This document shows, piece by piece, positions 47,135 through 57,586 of a stretch of 64,000 nucleotides of DNA. Location: positions 1,240,001 to 1,304,000 of the forward strand of contig JAECYW010000019.1 of NCBI GenBank assembly GCA_023014335.1, in the 5' to 3' direction. The position numbers and the translations under genes are program-made. Source of the DNA: Galerina marginata (lineage: Eukaryota; Basidiomycota; Agaricomycetes; Agaricales; Galerinaceae). The notes beneath the pieces are model-generated. The model was not told the DNA's origin. It did not search any database and saw nothing but the letters and a program-made list of their open reading frames with translations. Position 1 is the first letter of the stretch, and each line of letters starts with the position of its first letter.

Positions 47135-48913
47135 TCACTCACGCGGATGTGTGCTCGTGAACGGGGTGTGGTGGCTCAAGAAAGCCGTCCTATCCAACTG
47201 CCGAATCTGAACGTCGAATCCTTGTTGATTGAAATCAAGTAGCTCTTTCTTCGAGCGAACATCGAACTTGTCATGCCTAGGTGGTAGGATGTGAACGGAC
47301 CTCAGACATCGTCCATGAGTTCCACCTAGAGTTCCGCTCTCGCTGTCACTACTTCCAGTCGTTGAGCTCGCGGCGCTCGCTTGCTCCCATCTGGAGCGTA
47401 TAATTTTCAAAACGGCCTGCGGAGTAAAATATATCTTGCCGGAAATGCGGAGAACCTCGAGTTTGGGAAGGAGTGTGGCGCCGGTGGTATCGGAAAGGAC
47501 GAGATGTTCGAGGAGTGCATCGGTGGCGATACGATGTATGTGCAAAGTTGTCAACAAAGGCGTGTGCGTCAGGCAATTCCGTAGTATTGACAGCTGGAGT
47601 CCTACGCCGAGTGTGAGCGTCTCGAGTTGCCCACCAGATTTTGAGAAGAAAGTCACTATATTGGTTTCTGAATGAGGCACTGTGACTCGTCTGTCGAAAT
47701 ACAGAAATAATCGACGAAGAGCAGGCAGGTGGGGGAGATGTTGCAGTTGAACTCCTAAATTGACGACTATTCCGGTACTGATATGGAGTGAAGTGAGTTT
47801 ATGAGCGATGCTACTTTCGTTTTCGGGTATGGTATGCCCCACAAAGAGTCTCATTGGTTGTATGAAACATTCTTCGAGATTTGGGGCGAGCTCGAATATT
47901 CTGGGGAAGTCCTGTATATGGATGGGGCTGTCCCATGTCGTTAGTTGGTGCCATGGGAGCACACGGAAGGTGGGGAGGAATGAACAAGAGATTGCGATGT
48001 GTTGAAGGAGGGGAGCTTTCGAAAAATAGGCAAGGGGGTTCTGCTCGATGTTGTCCGACCAGAAGGTATTTTTAATCTCCAGTCTCCGTAATAAAGGTAT
48101 TCGGTTTTCGATGGGATGCAGCGCTTGAAGCATTGCCACAGTGGTATCAAAACTGATGCGCTGCCAGCGATGGGATAATGGTATGATGAAGTCTAGAATG
48201 TCCGTGCTATGTTCCCTGGCGTTGACGCCTATTGAAAGAGGGCAAGCACCGGATCTCTCAAGAAATATTTTCGGCATGCAAACATGACCTTCTTCATCCG
48301 AAAATGACTTGAGGTTGAGGTAGATAGTCGTCCACAGTTGGGGTGTCCGCTTGGCGACATTCCGCCAGTGACGATTGACTCGGGACAGGAGAAAACTTCG
48401 TTTCAGCGAACTGCGCTTTATTTCTTGTGGGTGCCGACTAGGAAGACAGAGAATGAATATATATGATAGTATCTCCGGAGGCAGGTCCCAAACAGGTGCG
48501 ACCATCACTCTGTGTTTATTCCCGAAGTCCTGGATTTTGGCGCGTTCTTGGGTAAGCTCGTCGAGAAGCAGCTTTATTCGTTTTGTCGTAGAATCAATCT
48601 CGGAGATCCTCGTCTTGACGTCGTCGATGACATGTCGTACTTGTACTTCTTCTTCTACAGACGGTAAATGTCGTGAAGTATCCGATAGTAGATGTTCGAG
48701 CGGAGACACCAACGGTCTCTGTAATTGAGACACACGACCAGAGCATTCGGGGCATAGAAGACTTTCGTGAGGGGTATCGCCCAAATGTCCTTCTGCGTTA
48801 TCTTCGTGTATAATTTCTTCTTGGGTTGAGACGCTGGACGAGCTGTTAAATAAGAGTTGATACCACATTGCAAGTACAGTCTTGACTCACGAAACCGCGG
48901 CATTGTCGTCCAT
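47135..48913 (-). CDS. F-box domain protein (copy 1)
   Basis: Two exons (48891-48913 and 47135-48842) give 576 residues; the first encodes MDDNAAVS and joins in phase to SSSVSTQEE. A coiled-coil-like stretch (VRHVIDDVKTRISEIDSTTK and onward) precedes an F-box: WDLPPEILSYIFILCLPS, then LLSRVNRHWRNVAKRTPQLW. The rest resembles degenerate leucine-rich repeats (LRRLEIKN, LTSLHIS, LRRLFLYF, LETLTLG, LTTLHIHR, LEVLRISG). Agaricomycete genomes carry large families of this type, presumed substrate receptors of SCF ubiquitin ligases; the target is unknown. Four cysteines near the start (CPEC plus others) do not form an obvious zinc site. Confidence 0.85.
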
Positions 48914-49507
48914 AATTTTGGGGATAGATGTGCGTCCGTAATATGAACAAGAAATGATGTTAACTCAGTGCGCTTGGTAGAGAACGTGGTAACATGAAGG
49001 CGACTCTTGGAGCAATGCGAACGATCGCTTGCATGTCGCGATCGTTATTTCCTTGACTGTGATGGAAGAAGGAGTCTTAGGGTGAAGTCACCCGAGCCTC
49101 CCCTAAACTGGACGTGGGTGTTTATTTTCTTGCAGCGTTTTTTTCCTTCCTTACCTTCTTCATGACCATGACCAGCTCAAATGACCTCCCCAGCTGAACA
49201 TTTTCTGTGTTGCCTCTGTTTTGCCTTTGGTACTATACCCAATTATTGAACGATGCTGTTGACGGCACCAGCTGTTTTCCGTGGTAACCGACTGGAATGA
49301 CAATGGCGCAAAGGTCAGTCTTTTTTTCAACTTTTACTTGGCTTCCCAACCATCAAACGCCGACGCGATGAAAAAGAGCGTAATGCTCGATAACCCAGCT
49401 CTTCGAGGAGGGAGTAACGCCCCATTAAACCAATGAGAACCAAACCTATCTGATCTTTTCTCTGCATCTTGAAAAACTTTTTTCGCTTTCGTATTCTGAC
49501 CTCTTCT
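48914..49507. other. Intergenic spacer
   Basis: About 590 bp with no frame or motif recognised. It should contain the promoter of F-box copy 1. Confidence 0.45.
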
Positions 49508-50644
49508 CTAGTCTAGGTACATTTTCACCCTCACCATTGCGAGAGTGTCAACGCTGCCCTTTGTGACCATGAGTAGTCGAGGAATGTCTGGTGAGTTTCT
49601 CCCTCTTCTTTCGACGTCAGACAGCCTTATGTTTTGTAAGAAGAAATTTTCAGTTGACTCTGCCACACTTCTTATGTCAAGAACTTTGAAATTCTCTTTC
49701 ATCTGCGTTTCGAACATAACCAACATCCGTCGGTAACCGTCTGCAATGAAATATTTGTACATGACGCGTCCGCAGTTGGCGACATTGTCCTTCATGAACC
49801 TTGTGAGTAGCGTTCCTCTTTGTCAAGTGCCTGCGCTGTAGCTGGCGCTCAGGAGATGAGATCTATTTTTTTTCAGTTATCCCTGTCTTAATGCTTCTGT
49901 CGAGAATTCGAAAATCTGATATTCCTTTATAACTCCTGCGTGTTGTATCTCTACGTTCTTGGCTGATCGTCTTCATTGTTTCCATTTCTTCCAGGTCGTG
50001 AAGGCTGCTGCTGGCATACATTCGAACATCCATGAAGTCGGCCCGACTTCCATTTTTCCTTTCTGCGCCGTGTCTCCAAGCCGGCGGATCATATGTACTC
50101 GTCGTACTCATAGCCAGTGGAATATTTGAAAATTCAATTGGGTGTTGAATGGGATTGTTCCGGCCGCTGTAGTGACTGCAAAGATAATACCAAGTTTAGT
50201 GATGCCCCCGGGATGAAGGGCCATTTCTACAATGACAAGTTGCGAAGGACGTACTTGGTAGAGTAACTAAAAGACATTTCTCGGCCACTTCTCAGTCCAC
50301 AGAGTGGAACATTGCCAAAATACGGGTCTTCAATCAATTGACGAGCTACTCCGCTCCGTAACATCAGCCGGTCATCGCTATCAATTACTGGTACATACGC
50401 ATCCCTTCCTCGAAATGATTTCCACGAAGATGAGATGTCACCTTTAATGAACATATTGCGAAAATGGATGGATGGATCCAGCTTCCACACCGGAATCTAA
50501 TTGGTAGACGGATGATAAATTTATAAAGAAGTTTTTCACTGAGGCGGCGGGCAAGGCTCGCTTTTGCATCACCATATTAACTACGTGACACGGTTGTCTG
50601 ATCAAAGTGCGAGGTTCCAGAACTTTATTCCAATTTTCTTGCAT
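49508..50644 (-). CDS. Hypothetical multi-exon gene, no recognised family
   Basis: Three minus-strand frames can be linked with good splice sites at their 5' end. MQENWNKVLEPRTLIRQ (ATG at 50644) runs to RALPAAS; an intron of about 43 bp joins in phase to IPVWKLDPSIHFRNMFIKG, continuing to REMSFSYST; another intron of about 80 bp joins in phase to HYSGRNNPIQHPIEFSN, continuing to a hydrophilic tail that stops near 49863. A further frame (49508-49795, MKDNVANCGRVMYKYFIADG) may be a later exon or a separate remnant; I found no clean donor to reach it. No domain, signal peptide or membrane segment is evident. Two in-phase introns make a real gene more likely than chance. Confidence 0.4.
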
Positions 50645-50705
50645 CGGCTGTCAATAATATTGTCAATCTTCAGAACGAGAGCAAAAAATAATCTTGGTTC
50701 TTTTT

Positions 50706-52219
50706 TCAGAGTTTCGGAGTATCTGTAAAGAGGTGTTGCATCGACCCAGAAGGGTACCGATCGCCGACCGTCGCGTCTGCTTTGTTTGCGATTTCCCTGA
50801 CTTGTGCAACTTCCTCAGGACTGAGCTTGATATCAATGGCTCCCAGATTCTCCTTGAGATACTAAATACATGTGGCAGAAGGCGTAAGTGATCGTCCGGG
50901 GGCGGAGTCAGTCAGTAGATCCAAGTACCTTGATCTTCTTGGTGCCTGGGATAGGAATGATGTCGTCTCCTTGCTCGAGCAGCCAGGCCAGTGTTACTTG
51001 GCCTGCTGTGGCGTTGTGCTTCTTGCCGAGTTCCTCGAAGCCCTTCACGAGTTTCAAGATATTTGGGAAGTTTTCATCACTGAACCTAAACCAAAATATA
51101 TATTCGTCCTTGAAAACAGAGGCTTGTTGATAACTCACTTTGGGATGGACTTCCGCCAATCATCTGCCGGGATATCTTGGTTTGATTTCTGAAATAGAAA
51201 AGAATCGAATCAAAACTCCGTCCTCTGCGCTGAACTTGAAGGTATAACGTACGTAGGTCCCAGTCAACATGCCCCTTCCCAGAGGAGAGTAAGCCACAAC
51301 GGCCACTCCGAGCTCGCGGCACGCTTTGAGCAAGCCCCGGTTCTCGTATTCGATATCAAGGGTGAATGGAGAATATTCGACTTGGACAGCTGCGATAGGG
51401 TGGACTGCGCAAGCCCGGCGGAGGGTATCGGCAGAAACTTCGGAAAGGCCAAGGTATCGCACCTTTCCTTCCCTATATTGGCGTGGTCAGTCGCAGGATG
51501 GTCCATAAATTATGACAATAGCTCACTTGACCAGCTCAGCCATAGCACCAACGGTAATCTATAGATAGCGGAAATGGAAATGAGGTTACATCGCCGTCAG
51601 TAAATGTACAAGCCCAAAATATGACGCACCTCAATTGGGACGGTCGCGTCAGCTCGCTGAAGATAAGGGGGTTAGTCCAGGTCGTGGAGTTCGGCTGCAT
51701 GTTACCCACATGCAGATAATACAGATCAATAGTCTCGATACCCAGTCTTTTCAAGGACTTTTGGACGGCAGATCTCACATATTCCGGGTCGCCATTGATG
51801 GGTTTTTTAGCTTCCTTGGTGCGGTTGATTCCAAATTTAGTGGCCAGGAATATCTCGTTCCTTTTCCCGGTCCGCTTGAACCTTTACAGATGCGAAGAGT
51901 GGGGTCAGGTTAATTGGTTCTTCCTATATAAAGAACCCATTAAAAGTGGAGAATGCCCACCACTTTCCGACCAAGTCTTCACTGTCGCCGTAAACGTCCG
52001 CAGAATCCCAGTTGGTGCAACCAGCTTCCACAGCAGCGTCCAACACCTAGCAGTCGAATTGAGCGTCAGCGAAACTTATGCCGTTCTCCTCTGAGATGCG
52101 CTTACTTTGAATCTGTCTTCGTCGCTTTCGATAGGACCATAAAACGCGGACAGACCCATCAGTCCAAATCCGATTGCTGTAACATCGTCTTTGCCAATTT
52201 TACGAGTGGGGAGAGGCAT
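50706..52219 (-). CDS. Aldo-keto reductase, YakC/AKR13-like
   Basis: NADPH-dependent carbonyl reductase of the (beta/alpha)8 family. The ATG at 52219 starts [19 protein letters not shown]. After an intron come [18 protein letters not shown] (catalytic Asp and Tyr), [11 protein letters not shown] (Lys), IDLYYLH (His), [45 protein letters not shown], a helix ending [10 protein letters not shown], and the cofactor-binding [10 protein letters not shown]. The protein ends HLFTDTPKL with the stop at 50706. The full tetrad is present. About eight short introns. Length about 340 residues, normal. The physiological substrate is unknown. A short gap separates it from the hypothetical gene at its 3' side. 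Confidence 0.9.
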
Positions 52220-52836
52220 AGCTAATGGCAATTTGTAAGGGGCTGAGATGAAAAAGAAACGAGGAGATTCGGTGATCCTGGAAGCCAATGAACGCTATTT
52301 ATGCAAAGAACAGAGAGTTGAGAGGTAACCGGTACAGCGCAATTGCCGGTATCATCCCGGTATGTATATGTAGCTGATCAATGACATAGATGCATGGCTT
52401 CTTCATCTGTTCTGACCATTACTAAGACTCGGAGTCCTTGAAGGTCATCAATAAGCCAATGCAGACTGCTGACGTCCTTTTTACTTGAACCACCATTACA
52501 TAAATACGCTCCGCGCTGGAAATGCTGGCAGCGAGCCTAAATGATTAGTGGTCGCCCAGAGTCCTCGCTTGTGGTGTTTGCATAGCTCCGGAACGGCCAG
52601 TAAGAGGATTGTCGCTGAAAGGAAGAGGTATGCGCACAAACTTTCTGCCGTCGAACGCTTCGGTGCGAAAAACTGTTACCTGGACAAGCGAAATTATGTA
52701 ACGCGACGCGAAACCAGAACTTAGCCGACCCTGAAGCATACACGTGATATCAGAAATCAGCGATCATAGATTGACTCGACAAAAATTTAGGAAAAGTTAT
52801 CTCGTTCCTCCATCTCTCCATCCTACATCCCTCAAA
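52220..52836. other. Divergent promoter region of the reductase and eEF1B-gamma genes
   Basis: About 620 bp between two start codons. The last 40 bp before the plus-strand ATG are pyrimidine-rich (CTCGTTCCTCCATCTCTCC). Minus-strand frames at 52537-52743 have no motif and are probably chance. Confidence 0.45.
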
Positions 52837-54514
52837 ATGTCTCCAGTCGGAACCTTGTGGACCACTACTTATCAAGCAAAGGGAACGATTGTGAATATAT
52901 TATTTCTTTCTGTCATGAAACCTTCTACTGTACTGACATCTTGCATGTAAATCCAGATCAAGGCTGTGGCTGCTTGGGGAGGCCTTGAAATCGCTTTGCC
53001 TTCTGCCTATGAGCACATGGTAGACAACAAGAAGCCAGAGTTCCTGGCCAAATTCCCCCACGGCAAGATCCCTGCTTGGGAGAGCACCGATGGCTTCAAG
53101 CTCTTCGAAGGCGCCGCAATTGCTCGCTATGGTCAGTATTCTTATCAGTCATCTAATCGATCGCTTGTCTGGAGGGATTGTGAAGTGGAGGCGAGAGTAT
53201 GCCTTTTTCCAGCTATGCCTGTCATTAATATCCACGACAAAGCTTTCAGCCTTTGATTTATCAAATTTATTTGTGCAGACCTTTCAGAAAGCTGACCTTT
53301 TTCCCCCGTCCAGTGGCTGGTCTCGCACCCAACTCTGGCCTCCTTGGCGGCTCACTGGAGGATGCTGCTCTTGTCGATCAATGGGTTCACCTCACTGAAT
53401 CAGAGGTTGACAGCTACACCGATCTCATTCGTGGTTTGTGCCGCGGTCTCTATCCTTATAACAAAGCCGTCAGTAGAATTATCATCTTATATTGATACTT
53501 CGTTGATTAAAGCAACAGACACACACGTCCCTCGCTGATCGTCAAATCCGCACGCTCAACACCCTTGAAGCTCACCTCTCCACCCGCACCTTCTTTGTTG
53601 GCGAGCGCATCACTCTCGCCGACATCTTCATCGCCGGCACCATTCAGAAAGCCGTGTCAGCGACCGTTGATGCTGCCCTTCGGGCCAAGCTTCCCAACCT
53701 CATTCGCCACTTCGAGACGATTATTAATCAGCCCAAACTAAAAGGCGTCTTTGGCGAGACAACTTTCATTGACAAGGCCATTCAATTCACACCTCCAGCA
53801 AAAGAGAAGAAAGATGCTAAGCCTGCTGCCGCCCCTGCCCCGGCTGCTCCCAAGGCCGAGAAAAAGCCAAAGCCAAAAGACGATGACGATGATGACGAGC
53901 CCCTCGTTCCAGAGGAGCCCAAGGTCAAGAACCCTCTCGACGACCTCCCCAAATCCACTTTCAACCTCGAGGACTGGAAGCGCGCCTACTCCAACAAAGA
54001 GACCCGCGGTGCTGGTGGCTCTCTAGAATGGTTCTACGAGAAGTGAGAATCTCCTACTTTTGTTGTCGCATCGCTTATCCTATCTTCAGCTTCGACTATG
54101 CTGGTTTCTCCGCGTGGCGAGTCGACTTCAAGTACAACGAAGAGCTCACACAGACTTTCATGTCCTCTAATCAAATCGGAGGGTTCTTCAACCGCCTTGA
54201 GGCATCCCGCAAATACCTCTTCGGCTCTGTCGGTGTGCTCGGCACATCAGGAAACTCCGTTATCGCTGGAGCTCTTATTCTTCGTGGCCAGGATGCCAAG
54301 CCCGTTGTAGATGCCGCCCCTGATTGGGAATCATACGAATACAAGAAACTCGACGTGAAAGATAATGCTGACGATAAGGCCTTTTTCGAGGCTGCCCTTG
54401 CTTGGGATCTGGAGATCGATGGTAAGAAGTGGGCCGATGGCAAGAACGTGAGTTAACAGTGGCTCCCTATTTTATTTTATTCTTATGTGGTCAATTTGCA
54501 AACAGTTCAAATAA
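52837..54514 (+). CDS. Translation elongation factor eEF1B subunit gamma
   Basis: Structural subunit of the nucleotide-exchange complex that recharges eEF1A with GTP. Exon 1 (ATG at 52837) encodes SPVGTLWTTTYQAKG. The next exons give a GST-like N-domain (FLAKFPHGKIPAWESTDGFK, LFEGAAIARY) and a GST C-terminal domain (LVDQWVHLTESEVDSY, FFVGERITLADIFIAG). A Lys/Ala/Pro linker with an acidic run (DDDDDDEPLVPEE) leads to the conserved EF1G domain (STFNLEDWKRAYSNKET, FSAWRVDFKYNEELTQTFMS, NQIGGFFNRLEASRKYLFGS, AALAWDLEIDGKKWADGKN). The last intron leaves a terminal exon coding only FK and the stop at 54512-54514. Housekeeping gene, intact. Confidence 0.96.
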
Positions 54515-54825
54515 ACATTCCATTTGTATACAACACTACTGACGGAAAAAGAACGGGGATCTAGAAGTTTTTTTTGTTCATCATTGTATCGTTACCTCGC
54601 ATAGTAGTAGTTGCTTCTCTGATTTTTACTTCGGTTATGGTAGGCATCGATGGTTCGTTTTTTCACTGATGCGTAATGAAGTAAATTTGTGGCGGGGCAA
54701 TCTTTTAGCTGGAGTTGTTTACGCATCATACATGAATCATGAAGCAGATGAAATTTATTATTCGAAAGGTTAATGATGTTCTATCCAATGTTGTGAGTAC
54801 CGTAGTCGGAAAAGAAATTGTATGG

Positions 54826-56337
54826 TCACAATCTGTAAGAGTCATTCCGGCCGTTTTCTTGGTCGTAAAAACCCAAATCCTCAAAACTAGGACACAACCC
54901 GTCCTCTGATAAAATGTGTTCCGACCAAATTTTGGGTGCTCCAACGTCTCGGAGTACGATCTTGACGCCTTCGAGTTCCCATCGCCCAATGAAGTGCTGC
55001 AATTTTTTCACCGCATGTTCACCCCGCTTAGTGGAGGCCCCCTCATCGTAGACCCAGAGAGCCACTTGACTACGTGCGATCTTGTCAATCGCGTCACTCG
55101 GATGTTCAATGGTGAGATCCAGTCTCTTGAGACAATTAGTGCCGGAGCCTAATTGGAGCCATCCTGTCCGGTATGCGCTCTTGAACCACTGGGTTATTTG
55201 ATTATTTGGGACATGGCTCCCGTCGAGAAAGAGCCGTTCGAGGTGAGGGACGTAGTTCCAAAGCGATATTTCTGTTTCATCAGGAGAAGGGAAGCCGACG
55301 CGGTTCGTGTGCCATTGGAAAGGGATGCGGCCGAATAATTGGAGTTCTGTAAGCATGGGCATGGATGTCAGGATGCGATGGAGTTCTTCCAGAGCCACCG
55401 CTTTGGCGCTGAAGCGGAATGAGGCCAGATGGGGGAATTGTAATCCTTCAAATACGTTTTCGATGTGTGAGCGACTTTTGACGTCGAGTGTGAGGTGGAG
55501 CTGGCGGAGCTTTGCGAGGATGGCTTTTGGGGGTGGGCTGCGGTCCTCGTTCACGTCGTTGAGAATCATTTCAACAAAGAACTGCCCAGTTTGAAGGTTG
55601 GTGCATTGACGAAGGAGCTGGGACCACATAATGGAGGGTATTTTGGTATCAACCAGGCGGATATGCGTGAGTTGTGTCCAGGGAAGAATGGACTCTATGG
55701 GTCGTTTGCTAAAGAACACCATGCGTTCTACGTATAGTTTACGGATCGCAGGAGAGTGGGTTTTGTCGATAGGTATCATCTGGAAACGGTGAGAATGGCC
55801 CCTCGCGTTAGGGGATGGGGCTTTATTGCATCGGAGGAGGAGACTTTGAAGGTTAGGAAAGATCAAAGGCGTCTTCCTGAGCCAGCTCTGGAGCACGGAG
55901 ATATATGAAGCACCTAAGTCGAGATATCGCGCTGAAGACAAAAAAGACGTGAAGAATGGGCCCAGATCCTCCTCTGGGACCTTGCCTCTACGAGTAGCCT
56001 TTGACCAAGTGAGTCTAAGGCGAAGGACCGGGGCTCTTGGATAGACATTGTTTGACCACCAACGTAGAAATTCCACGTCAGCTGGGCGGATGCCCTTCCG
56101 TAGAACATCCTTGGAAGGACACTGGGACCGAATGACAAAGGAAACGTGATAGAGCTGCTCCCAAATCTTTGAAGTGTCGAGGGCGACGTCTCGCCAGTAG
56201 GAACATATTTGAGTGAGAAGCATGGGAGCTTGTGTCACGTCCGGCTGCTTTACATTTAAAGGGTTACTGGGTAGGCATTGTAGAAATATTTCCGAGAGCA
56301 CGTCGGCGGGGATTTCCTGTGCGATGGACAAAGGCAT
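54826..56337 (-). CDS. F-box domain protein (copy 2)
   Basis: One frame of 503 residues starting MPLSIAQEIPADVLSEIF. The F-box lies at the very N-terminus (IPADVLSEIFLQCLPS, then LLTQICSYWRDVALDTSKIW), followed by leucine-rich-repeat-like segments (LQSLLLRCN, LTHIRLVDTK, LRQLHLTLD, LTELQLFG, LERLFLDGS). Same general class as the gene at 47-49 kb, but that one has a long N-terminal coiled-coil segment before the F-box; here such a segment may have been lost or may lie in an upstream exon I did not find. Probable SCF ubiquitin-ligase adaptor with unknown target. It converges with eEF1B-gamma, with a gap of about 310 bp between stops. Confidence 0.82.
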   Translation of the reverse strand: MPLSIAQEIPADVLSEIFLQCLPSNPLNVKQPDVTQAPMLLTQICSYWRDVALDTSKIWEQLYHVSFVIRSQCPSKDVLRKGIRPADVEFLRWWSNNVYPRAPVLRLRLTWSKATRRGKVPEEDLGPFFTSFLSSARYLDLGASYISVLQSWLRKTPLIFPNLQSLLLRCNKAPSPNARGHSHRFQMIPIDKTHSPAIRKLYVERMVFFSKRPIESILPWTQLTHIRLVDTKIPSIMWSQLLRQCTNLQTGQFFVEMILNDVNEDRSPPPKAILAKLRQLHLTLDVKSRSHIENVFEGLQFPHLASFRFSAKAVALEELHRILTSMPMLTELQLFGRIPFQWHTNRVGFPSPDETEISLWNYVPHLERLFLDGSHVPNNQITQWFKSAYRTGWLQLGSGTNCLKRLDLTIEHPSDAIDKIARSQVALWVYDEGASTKRGEHAVKKLQHFIGRWELEGVKIVLRDVGAPKIWSEHILSEDGLCPSFEDLGFYDQENGRNDSYRL

Positions 56338-57586
56338 CGACTCAGAAGATGACTTCGCGACCCAGGACAGTGAGCGTCTATCATTATATTATACGTTTCA
56401 AAAGGTTCTCACCATTTCCTCTGACGATATAGCGGGTAAGTGATGATTTGGTTGCGGTCAAAGGGTAAGAGAAAACAAGGACGTGCAGGCATCTCTGCCA
56501 GTGCAACTGATTTTATGCGATAGGCGAATAAAAGAAAATCGAATTCAACATCTCGACAATAGAAAGACCTAGAAAGACCTACTTCCTACCAGCTTGTAGG
56601 AGTTTCTTTGGCCGGGTCCTGTATATGGAGGAGTTAGAAATCACCTAGTTTTGCAAGAAAAGTGGAACCAAAGAGGAAGCCCTCAGCGTGATTGCGGCCC
56701 GGTATTCGGTCGGACCCGAGTCGCAAATGCAATTTCGAGTTGAACCTTGTTCAAGTTGTTGAACGCTCCAAGTCTCGCCTTCCGAAAACAGAGCACTAGC
56801 TGCGGCCACTCGTTTTATTGGATAAGGACGCGTCGTATCTGAAGCTGGAAGGTATTTACGATCAAATAGGCTGTTTTCCAAGTTTCAGTTGATGTGGCAA
56901 ACCCAGCTATAATTGGGCATCATGGCAAGCTTCCGTTTTTCCTTGGATTTTCCCGCTACATGGGATGATAGACAAGTGATAGGAACCAGTAGAGCTCCAC
57001 GTCCCCGTTGCGGCGTATAGCTTATCCAACACATGATTTGTGCCCACTGTCGTGTGAACGACAAGAGGACGGATCGTTGCATGACAAGGCTCTCGTGGTC
57101 GGATGTCTTGTAATCCGCAACCTTGTGGCCTCTTGCCCAATTGTTCACCCTTAGACGCCGTTCTGTAATCTTATCTGACACGGAGTAATTTTCCGCGTTA
57201 AATTGGGACCAGAAGACGGTTTTTGACCATGCGACCTCTTGTTTTGGAGGGCTTCTGGCAGTCAAAGTAAGTACGCTATCAGTTCTTAAAATGAACTAAC
57301 AATGACCTCAGACTACAAGATATTTATGGCCTCTGTCGATAATGTATCGCAGACACTTGATTCATGGACAATTTGTGCCCATGCAGCTTCGCGAGCACCA
57401 GGTGACGCTCTTGGAATCTCTGCGCGAGTGGATAAAGAATACTTCGTATTGTTGGGGTGGGAGCGAGGTGTACAGCCAAAACTATTACGAGGGCCTCTCA
57501 AACTAAGGGTCTCAGGAATGGAATATTTCCGTTGTATTTAACCAGCTCGCGCAACGGAAGAACCGCCCAGTTCATTTTCCCCCGTC
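56338..57586. other. Divergent spacer between the F-box and PX-GH18 genes
   Basis: About 1.25 kb. Minus-strand frames (56885-57265) and plus-strand frames (57302-57541) are open but carry no motif or convincing splice sites. Near 56560 a 10 bp unit (GAAAGACCTA) occurs twice in direct repeat. It should hold both promoters; no TATA box as clear as that of the second PX-GH18 gene was found. Confidence 0.4.

Noticed and set aside
56885..57265. 126-codon minus-strand ORF in the promoter region of PX-GH18
   Set aside because: No family resemblance, no splice evidence, and an overlapping shorter frame; likely chance.
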